Shown here piece after piece: positions 55,044 to 61,933 of a DNA stretch of 64,000 bases. The translations under genes and the position numbers were made by a program. The stretch's first letter is position 1. Every line of letters begins with the position of its first letter. Source of the DNA: Bacteroidota bacterium (lineage in GTDB: Bacteria > Bacteroidota > Bacteroidia > JACCXN01); NCBI GenBank assembly GCA_013696965.1, contig JACCXN010000094.1:1-64000 (forward strand). Reading direction: 5' to 3'. The notes beneath the pieces were generated by a model, which was given only the letters and a program-made list of their open reading frames with translations, ran no database searches and had not been told where the DNA came from.

Positions 55044-55559
55044 TTATTGAGTCATTTGAACAACATTCATTCTGCCAATCATTTGTGGATAATGGCCAGG
55101 ATAGGTGCAAATGAAATGATAAGAACCTGCTTTTGGTGCACTGAAATGCATTTGAATGGTTTCTCCAGGAAGCGCAACTTTAGATCCTGCTATTACTTTT
55201 GGATTGTTGGGAATATATTCTTTCTCTGGCCCAATGGCTAAGCCCTCGGCTGAAACTTCTGCCCCGGATCCTAATTCAACAAAAACGATATTGTGATTCA
55301 TTCCTTCTACAGTACTTTCATTTATTAAAGTAATTTCTATTATCGAATTTACATGCACCTCTATTTCCTTTGGTTCAAAGGCAATAGCAGTCATATTGTT
55401 CCCTATGGCTTTAATAGTCAAACTAACAGTTTGTAACTGCCCATTGTTTTGAGAATCCAAAGGTTGGGGCATGTTAAAGGTTTTTTCAGGCGGCACTTTG
55501 CCCTCTTCACATGAAGTTAATAATAATGATGTTGATAAAACGAATATTATTTTTTTCAT
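55044..55559 (-). CDS. Azurin/plastocyanin-like cupredoxin lipoprotein
   Basis: The 171-residue protein has a lipobox (LLLTSCEEG, Cys about 17) and a C-terminal cupredoxin domain (about 45-170). The type 1 copper ligands are visible: His in GMNHNIVF, and Cys, His and Met in FICTYPGHYPQMIGRM. It would carry single electrons in the periplasm, tethered to a membrane, between respiratory complexes or to a terminal oxidase or reductase. No obvious redox partner is adjacent. It resembles azurin and auracyanin more than plastocyanin in its C-terminal loop. Confidence 0.9.
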   Translation of the reverse strand: MKKIIFVLSTSLLLTSCEEGKVPPEKTFNMPQPLDSQNNGQLQTVSLTIKAIGNNMTAIAFEPKEIEVHVNSIIEITLINESTVEGMNHNIVFVELGSGAEVSAEGLAIGPEKEYIPNNPKVIAGSKVALPGETIQMHFSAPKAGSYHFICTYPGHYPQMIGRMNVVQMTQ

Positions 55560-55715
55560 CCTTCCGATTTATTTTGATATGTTTAAAGATAATTATAAAA
55601 AAGAATTTTTAACAACGAGAATTAATTTTAAAAAATCAGCCGTAAAACCAGCTGATTTTATTACTTTTGTTATCCTAGATCATTAAATGCCGGACAGGTT
55701 TAATTATAAAAATAA

Positions 55716-56162
55716 ATGAATAAAGTATTTCTCCTGATTTTTGTTTTGGTTTTCTTTTCGCTTTTTTCTTGCCATCCTGTTTCTTCTCCCTCGGGAAAAG
55801 CAAATAAAAATTATAATTCTGATCCTTCAAGCGGAGGCTTTAGTAAAAGCTCAACTAAAAAAAGCCGCAAAGCTCCTCAAATGGGCTTTTATGAGAAAAA
55901 AAACAAAACAAATATTTTTGTAGCTGTTAAACATAAAGTAACTTATGTTTTTGCCGGAAATGATAAAAAACATAAACTCAATAATGATCAACGCTCTTCA
56001 TCCCAAAGCTACTCAAATAAAAAACAGGGGGAACAAACGGCAAAAATGAATAAAAGCTTTGTTAAGGGCAAGAAAAGCAAAGGCAGAAAAAAGAACAAGT
56101 CCTCAGATTCTAATTCCGATTCATTTTCTTCAAGTCCAAAAAAGAAAAAATCGAAAAAATAA
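55716..56162 (+). CDS. Basic, low-complexity lipoprotein
   Basis: The 148-residue protein has a lipobox (FSLFSCHP, Cys about 19). The mature part is disordered and strongly basic: Ser/Lys/Asn-rich throughout, with blocks such as KGKKSKGRKKNKSSDSNS and a final KKKKSKK tail. Only VAVKHKVTYVFAG looks folded. It could bind anionic surface polymers or nucleic acid; that is speculation. It lies four bases from the convergent NUC1 nuclease gene. Real gene likely, function unknown. Confidence 0.65.
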   Translation: MNKVFLLIFVLVFFSLFSCHPVSSPSGKANKNYNSDPSSGGFSKSSTKKSRKAPQMGFYEKKNKTNIFVAVKHKVTYVFAGNDKKHKLNNDQRSSSQSYSNKKQGEQTAKMNKSFVKGKKSKGRKKNKSSDSNSDSFSSSPKKKKSKK

Positions 56163-56166
56163 AGAG

Positions 56167-56967
56167 CTAATCAAACCATTTTTCAAACTCATTTGAAGAT
56201 TCAATCCTGTTTTCAAGTTTATCATCCATTGCTGGAAAAAAATCAATGCCTGTTAAAGCTTCAACAGAATCTATTGTAACAGCAAAATAATTAAGTTCTT
56301 TGTTTTGGGCTTTGTTTTCCATAACAAATCCTATGGCTTTTATTTCAGGCTCCTTAAAATCTAAAATCACTTTGTAATAATAAAGAGGTACGGTTATTTT
56401 GTTTTTTGTTCCTATTGCTGGCAAATCCTCTGTTAATACTCCTGCCGTTACAACATAAATTTCTCCATTTTCTCTTGCCCACTGCCTTGCCTTTTCTTCT
56501 AGTTTTTTCCATATTCCACGGTTAAATGCAGGCATTTGAGGTGAAATATTGCTCATGTAAAAAGATTCGCTCATCGCTTTTTCCGACCACGTGAAATCTC
56601 CTGCGGGAGCCAAATGCCCACGGTCATAACCACTCTGTTTATATTCCACCGGGAAAACAGAATTACTTAATATATTGGGGTCAGCATAAAAGTTGTTCTT
56701 TCTTTTAAAATCACCAGTATGTGCAGAATCCAGTTTATAAGCTACCCAGTTTGCCTGTTTATGATTTGGATTATAGCTAATCTTAATTTGTGAATGAATT
56801 ATTAATTGTTCCCCTTTAATTGGCAAAGGATAAAAATTGCTTGCAAAATCAGGTTTTGATTGTGCCTTATTTACTAAATGGCATTGCTGAAGAAAAAAAG
56901 TGAAAAAGAAAATAAAAAGCAAAAGGAGGAATACTGTTTTGCCGGAATGTTTTTTTTTGTTTCTCAT
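56167..56967 (-). CDS. DNA/RNA non-specific endonuclease (NUC1 family)
   Basis: The 266-residue secreted or membrane-anchored nuclease has an N-terminal hydrophobic helix (VFLLLLFIFFFTFFLQQC), then a NUC1 domain. The DRGH motif (GYDRGHLAPAGDF, about 115-127) holds the general base His, and NISPQMPAFNRGIWKKLE carries the metal-binding Asn and downstream Glu of the HNH-like (beta-beta-alpha-metal) site. It probably degrades extracellular or periplasmic nucleic acid for nutrient use or defence. It is monocistronic. Its own promoter is in 56968-57176, where nothing else is visible. Confidence 0.92.
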   Translation of the reverse strand: MRNKKKHSGKTVFLLLLFIFFFTFFLQQCHLVNKAQSKPDFASNFYPLPIKGEQLIIHSQIKISYNPNHKQANWVAYKLDSAHTGDFKRKNNFYADPNILSNSVFPVEYKQSGYDRGHLAPAGDFTWSEKAMSESFYMSNISPQMPAFNRGIWKKLEEKARQWARENGEIYVVTAGVLTEDLPAIGTKNKITVPLYYYKVILDFKEPEIKAIGFVMENKAQNKELNYFAVTIDSVEALTGIDFFPAMDDKLENRIESSNEFEKWFD

Positions 56968-57176
56968 TGAATTAAAGGTAATGTAAAAATTTCATCCATT
57001 ACTTTTTGTGCAAATATTTTCCTATATTAACAGCAAAGTTTTCAAAATTAACAAAGTTTGCAAACTTTATTTAAAGATGGATTTATCCTAAACCATAAGT
57101 CACCTAAATTCACAATTTCATTAATTTATTAATTCTAAAATATACTAAAACAAAAGTATTAAAGGTTAGAAAACAA

Positions 57177-57683
57177 ATGAAAAAACTTTTTCTCGTACGG
57201 CATGCAAAGTCAAGCTGGGAGGATTTCTCCATTAACGACAAAGATCGTCCGTTAAAGGCATCGGGAGTGCAGGACGCCTACCTGATGTCTGCTTTCCTTC
57301 AAAGCATTAATGTATCTCCAGAATTAATTATAACCAGCCCAGCGGCAAGGACCTTGAGTACAGCAATAATATTTTCCCAAGGATTATTGGTACCCCTCGA
57401 AAACATTAAAATGTTTTCCAATTTGTATGAATCGAGTCCTCAAAAAATACTTGATGTGATTTTAATGACAGACAATGCATTAAGTTCTTTGATGGTTTTC
57501 GGGCATGATCCTTCTTTGACTGCTTTGTACACTATTCTTACAGGAATTAATATAGAAAAAATACCTACTTCTGCTGTAGCTTCAATTTCCTTAAACATTA
57601 ACCATTGGAAGGATTTAGCTCAAGGTACTGGAATTTTAGAATTCTTTCATAAACCAAAAGAAGTAAAATCCATTTCAAATTAA
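57177..57683 (+). CDS. SixA-like histidine phosphatase
   Basis: The 168-residue member of the histidine-phosphatase clan has LFLVRHAKSSWED (RHxK signature with catalytic His8) and the second core His in VFGHDPSLTAL (about 107-112). TSPAARTLSTAIIF fits the phosphate-pocket Arg. SixA-like enzymes remove phosphate from His-phosphorylated proteins such as phosphotransfer proteins. The substrate here is not known. It lies 149 bases before ppk, with a separate promoter-like element in between, so independent transcription is likely. Confidence 0.88.
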   Translation: MKKLFLVRHAKSSWEDFSINDKDRPLKASGVQDAYLMSAFLQSINVSPELIITSPAARTLSTAIIFSQGLLVPLENIKMFSNLYESSPQKILDVILMTDNALSSLMVFGHDPSLTALYTILTGINIEKIPTSAVASISLNINHWKDLAQGTGILEFFHKPKEVKSISN

Positions 57684-57766
57684 GCCTTCGTTTTTTCTTT
57701 TTTAGAATGGCAGAAAATAAAAATTCACCCCGGAATAAGCTATTCCCACAATACAAAGGGCTAATT

Positions 57767-57774
57767 TATTTTTG
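57767..57774 (+). promoter_or_regulatory. Candidate -7 element of ppk
   Basis: TATTTTTG fits TAnnTTTG, 58 bases before the ppk ATG. Confidence 0.4.
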
Positions 57775-57832
57775 ACAATAAGCTGTTTCATAAAAACAAA
57801 TTTTTATCTTCCCCATAAATTACACTAAAATT

Positions 57833-59899
57833 ATGTCAACTAAAAAAGTTGAAGTCATTAACAGAGAAATTAGCTGGTTATCATTTAATGAACGGGTATT
57901 GCAGGAAGCATGTGATCCTACAGTTCCATTGATTGAAAGAATTAAATTTTTGGGCATATTCTCTAATAACCGTGATGAGTTTTTTCAGGTAAGGGTTGCA
58001 ACGATAAAAAGAATGGCCAAAATTGGGAAAAAAGCACAGGAAATTATTGGCGAAAACCCTTCAAAAGTTTTAAAAGAGATACAGGAAATTGTAATTAAGC
58101 AGCAAAAGCTCTTTGAGAGTACTTACAAAAATTTATTAAAGGAGTTCGAAAAGCAAAATATCTTTATCATAAATGAAAGTCAACTTTCAAAGAAACAAGG
58201 CGAATTTGTAAAGAATTATTTTCACCAGGTTGTAAGGCCAACACTTGTTCCAATTATGTTGGATGATTCCCTTGCATTTCCTTATCTTAAGGAAAAAGCA
58301 ACACATTTATTGGTAAAGTTAAACAGCCATAAAAAATCAATAAAAGCAAAGCATGCAGTACTCGAAGTACCTTCTTCTGCACTATCTAGATTCGTGGTTT
58401 TGCCAAGTGAACAGAACAAGCATTACATCATTATTCTTGATGATGTAATACGGTATTGCCTGAATGATATTTTCTTGATTTTTGATTTTAAAAGTATTGA
58501 GGCACATACCATAAAACTGACCCGTGATGCGGAACTTGATATTGACAATGACATTAACAAAAGCCTGATAGAGAAAATCACAAAGAGTCTTAAGAAAAGA
58601 AAAACGGGAGCCCCGGTAAGGTTGGTTTATGATGGAGAAATGGCACCCGATCTTTTAAATTTATTGACTACAAAATTGAAACTAAATGAAAATGATAATT
58701 TAATACCAGGGGGGAGATACCATAATTTTAAGGACTTTATGAATTTCCCGGATATTGGCCTTGCAGAATTAAGATACCAGGCTATGCCCTGTTTTGCTCA
58801 TCCGGATTTTGCTAAAAAACATAAAAACATGTTTGAAGTAATTAGGAAAAAAGATGTATTGCTAACCTACCCATACCAATCTTTTGGACATGTAATTGAT
58901 TTGCTGCGCGAAGCGGCAATTGACCCTGATGTTTTAGCCATAAAAATTTCACTCTACAGGGTGGCTAAGAATTCAAATATCATTAATACCTTGGTTAATG
59001 CCCAAAAAAACGGAAAAAGCGTAACTGTTATCCTGGAATTGCAAGCCAGATTTGATGAAGAGGCAAATATATATTGGGCAAACAAACTCCAGGATGAAGG
59101 AGTAAAGGTAATTTTTGGCGTTCCCGGTCTTAAAATTCATGCAAAATTATTTCTCATCACTCGAAAAAATGGAAGCAAAACAGAAGAATATGCTCACATA
59201 GGAACCGGGAATTTCAACGAAAACACCTCCGGGATTTATTCTGATCATAGCCTGTTAACAGCAGATAAAAGAATTACTATGGAAGTAATAAAGCTGTTTA
59301 ACTTTTTTACAAATAATTTCAAAACCAATACTTACCGACATCTGATTGTTTCTCCATTTTCAATGCGAAAAAGGTTTATACAACTAATTAACAATGAAAT
59401 TAAGAATGCAAATGCAGGTAAAAAAGCATTTATTCATATCAAACTAAATAATATTACTGATGCAGTGCTTATTGAAAAATTATATGAAGCAAGCAAAGCG
59501 GGAGTTAAAATTAAGATGATGATAAGGGGTGTATGTTCTCTTATTCCCGGAATTAAAAAATTTAGTCAGAACATTGAAGTAATAAGTATTGTTGACCGAT
59601 TTTTGGAACATTCCCGGATTTTTGCTTTTTGTAATGAGGGTGAAGAGCTGTATTTTTTATCCTCAGCAGATTGGATGGTAAGGAGCATGGATCACAGGGT
59701 TGAGGTTGCCTGTCCAATTTATGATAAACAAATACAAAAGGAGATTAAGGATTTTATGAATATACAATTCAAAGGAAACATTAAATCACGTGTAATTAAT
59801 GGGGAAAGAAACAATTCCTACCGCAAAATTGATTCAGATAAACCAGTGAGGGCTCAATATGAGCTATATGAGTATTTTAGAAACAAGCTGCAAAATTAA
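57833..59899 (+). CDS. ppk1: Polyphosphate kinase 1
   Basis: The 688-residue enzyme has the four Ppk1 domains in order: NREISWLSFNERVLQEA (N domain), head domain, then two PLD-like C domains. The autophosphorylated histidine is His436 in LKIHAKLF, and the second core has YAHIGTGNFNENTSGIYSDH. It polymerises ATP gamma-phosphate into inorganic polyphosphate. The exopolyphosphatase gene follows 29 bases later, forming the classic ppk-ppx pair. The length is normal. Confidence 0.97.
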   Translation: MSTKKVEVINREISWLSFNERVLQEACDPTVPLIERIKFLGIFSNNRDEFFQVRVATIKRMAKIGKKAQEIIGENPSKVLKEIQEIVIKQQKLFESTYKNLLKEFEKQNIFIINESQLSKKQGEFVKNYFHQVVRPTLVPIMLDDSLAFPYLKEKATHLLVKLNSHKKSIKAKHAVLEVPSSALSRFVVLPSEQNKHYIIILDDVIRYCLNDIFLIFDFKSIEAHTIKLTRDAELDIDNDINKSLIEKITKSLKKRKTGAPVRLVYDGEMAPDLLNLLTTKLKLNENDNLIPGGRYHNFKDFMNFPDIGLAELRYQAMPCFAHPDFAKKHKNMFEVIRKKDVLLTYPYQSFGHVIDLLREAAIDPDVLAIKISLYRVAKNSNIINTLVNAQKNGKSVTVILELQARFDEEANIYWANKLQDEGVKVIFGVPGLKIHAKLFLITRKNGSKTEEYAHIGTGNFNENTSGIYSDHSLLTADKRITMEVIKLFNFFTNNFKTNTYRHLIVSPFSMRKRFIQLINNEIKNANAGKKAFIHIKLNNITDAVLIEKLYEASKAGVKIKMMIRGVCSLIPGIKKFSQNIEVISIVDRFLEHSRIFAFCNEGEELYFLSSADWMVRSMDHRVEVACPIYDKQIQKEIKDFMNIQFKGNIKSRVINGERNNSYRKIDSDKPVRAQYELYEYFRNKLQN

Positions 59900-59928
59900 T
59901 TTCATTCATTTATTTAATCCTTTTTAAT

Positions 59929-60813
59929 TTGGTATTTGCCGCAATAGATATTGGTTCAAATGCAGTTCGATTGCTTTTTTGTAATGTATATGAAAAAGAA
60001 CCAGCTCCAATAATTAAAAAATCATCACTTATTAGAGTTCCCATACGCCTGGGAGAGGATGTTTTTAAAAATGGGCTGATATCTGATGAAAAGGCAGACA
60101 GATTGGTGCTTGCCATGCAGGCGTTTAAAAAACTTATGCTGGTATATAATGTTGTGACTTTTAGGGCATGTGCAACATCAGCGATGCGTGAGGCAGTAAA
60201 TGGGCCACAGGTTGTAAAAAGAATAAAAAAGGAGGCAGAAATAGATATTGAAATTATTAAGGGAGATGTGGAAGCTGAAATAATATTTTCAACCCACCTT
60301 TCTGATAAATTTAACGATAAAAAATCCTATTTGTATATTGACGTTGGAGGAGGAAGCAGTGAAATTACTCTTTTTTCTAAAAACAAAAAAACAGCCTCCC
60401 GGTCTTTTAATATTGGAACAATTCGAATGCTTCAGCAAAAGGATAACAAAGATGAATTCAACCGGATGAAAAAATGGATTAAAGTGCATACCAAAGATAT
60501 CAAAAACACTATTGCCATTGGAACAGGAGGGAATATCAACAAGCTTTCCAAATTGGCAAATAAAAAGGATATAAAAAACATCAGTATTGAAAAACTCATG
60601 GAATTGGATGCATACCTTAACAAATTCACTTACCAGGAAAGGATTGAAACACTTGGATTAAATCCAGACAGGGCTGATGTGATAGTACAAGCAACCGCTA
60701 TTTTTATTGCCATAATGAAAACTGCAGGAACTAAGAAAATATTTATTCCCCAAACTGGGCTTTCTGATGGCATTATAAACTTGCTTTATAAGGATTTTCA
60801 AAAGAAGAAATGA
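59929..60813 (+). CDS. ppx: Exopolyphosphatase / pppGpp phosphatase family
   Basis: The 294-residue Ppx/GppA enzyme has the actin-like ATPase fold: VFAAIDIGSNAVRLLF at the start, LYIDVGGGSSEITLF (about 135-150) and AIGTGGNINKLSK (about 195-208). It is a short, Bacteroidota-type form without the C-terminal HD-like domain of E. coli Ppx. It hydrolyses polyphosphate ends and perhaps pppGpp. The start is TTG; no in-frame ATG is compatible with the conserved N-terminus. Very likely co-transcribed with ppk. Confidence 0.93.
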   Translation: MVFAAIDIGSNAVRLLFCNVYEKEPAPIIKKSSLIRVPIRLGEDVFKNGLISDEKADRLVLAMQAFKKLMLVYNVVTFRACATSAMREAVNGPQVVKRIKKEAEIDIEIIKGDVEAEIIFSTHLSDKFNDKKSYLYIDVGGGSSEITLFSKNKKTASRSFNIGTIRMLQQKDNKDEFNRMKKWIKVHTKDIKNTIAIGTGGNINKLSKLANKKDIKNISIEKLMELDAYLNKFTYQERIETLGLNPDRADVIVQATAIFIAIMKTAGTKKIFIPQTGLSDGIINLLYKDFQKKK

Positions 60814-61052
60814 TTTTTTTAGCAAGATTGTTTTTTAATAATCTTTAATACATTTTTTCCTTGCTAACCCAAATTCCGGGTGCAATAACAGGGGCAAATT
60901 TGTTTGATACCACTAGGGAAGCAATTAAGCGATAATAACAGAACAAGGTTTTTTTTAAAACAAGCCCTAATACATAATAATACGGCTTGTTTCAATTGTT
61001 TCCTTATGGCAACCCACATTAATCAAGAAGAAACTCTCCCTGATTAATTAGA

Positions 61053-61189
61053 GGCCACTGAAAAAGCTAATCCCGAAGGGATGATGCAATTATAGATTAA
61101 TATTTTTAATTCCGTCCAACCCTGGAGGGGTGAAATTATTGATTGTTTATTTTTATGCCACCCCTTCGGGCTTAGCTTTTTAAGTGGCC
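61053..61189. mobile_element. MITE-like fold-back element with 11-bp flanking direct repeat
   Basis: Its ends are inverted repeats 28 bases long with two mismatches (GGCCACTGAAAAAGCTAATC at the left; right end reverse complement GGCCACTTAAAAAGCTAAGC). It is flanked by CTGATTAATTA on both sides (61040-61050 and 61189-61199), which looks like a target-site duplication. The right copy supplies the stop codon of the neighbouring DUF6973 gene. It encodes no protein. A diverged relative is at 16441-16563. The remaining parts of 60814-61192 show no gene. Confidence 0.75.
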
Positions 61190-61192
61190 TGA

Positions 61193-61846
61193 TTAATTAC
61201 CCCCGGCTTTTCGAAAATCTGACCAAGTGTGACATTTTGGATTGTCCCATTTATTTAACAACTCCTTTTCTATAACAACTCCTTTGCAATCAAGATAATT
61301 TCCGGATTTATCCTTCTTTATAATTTTCATTTCCCCTTTTAAAAGGTATTCAATTACTTTAATTTTTAATTCCTCCTCGTTTAGCTGCTTATACTGTTTA
61401 CCTAAGTAAATTCCTACCTTGTTGTTCCAGATATCCATTTCAAAAGAAGCCTTATCAGGTAATGAACCATCTTCTAGTATCCCTTTTTGATATTGAATGT
61501 AATTTGCCTTTTCATGGGCTTCTCCTAATTGGCGTGCCTTTTTAGCAGAAATGGATTGGGCTAAAAGCGCCATCCAATAGGAGTGTTTAAACGCATCTGC
61601 CTGGCCACCCATTAAATCATTATCAATTGGAAATTCAGAAGCAATTGTTTCTACACTCCTTAACGCTTTGTGGGTGATACGGCTGGTTTTTTTGGCAATA
61701 AAGGGATGTTTAATAACCCAGAATTTTTCAGGACTGCTCAACTTAAAATACATACTCATTAAGGACTCCTGGGCCTTAATTACCACGGGAAATAGGAGTA
61801 AGCCAAATAAAAAAACTATTGTTTTCGTTTGTATTGTCAATGTCAA
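61193..61846 (-). CDS. DUF6973 family protein
   Basis: The 217-residue protein has a signal peptide (ending VIKAQ, about 25) and a helical domain with DAFKHSYWMALLAQS (about 85-100), then GEAHEKANY (about 107-116) and MDIWNNKVGIYLG (about 135-148). The invariant His, Asp, His-Glu and Asp-x-x-Asn-Asn are those of DUF6973, thought to be metal-dependent hydrolase-like, but without a demonstrated role. The only plausible starts are TTG. Its last codon and stop lie in the direct repeat flanking the fold-back element. Confidence 0.78.
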   Translation of the reverse strand: MTLTIQTKTIVFLFGLLLFPVVIKAQESLMSMYFKLSSPEKFWVIKHPFIAKKTSRITHKALRSVETIASEFPIDNDLMGGQADAFKHSYWMALLAQSISAKKARQLGEAHEKANYIQYQKGILEDGSLPDKASFEMDIWNNKVGIYLGKQYKQLNEEELKIKVIEYLLKGEMKIIKKDKSGNYLDCKGVVIEKELLNKWDNPKCHTWSDFRKAGGN

Positions 61847-61898
61847 GGGTTTTTAGAACTATAATATCTTGCATTCATTATTCAGGCAAGTGTTTTTT

Positions 61899-61906
61899 TA
61901 TATTTG
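61899..61906 (+). promoter_or_regulatory. Candidate -7 element of the edge gene
   Basis: TATATTTG is a perfect consensus match 27 bases before the TTG start at 61934. Confidence 0.5.
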
Positions 61907-61933
61907 TAAAATTAATTAATCACTCAATTTAAG

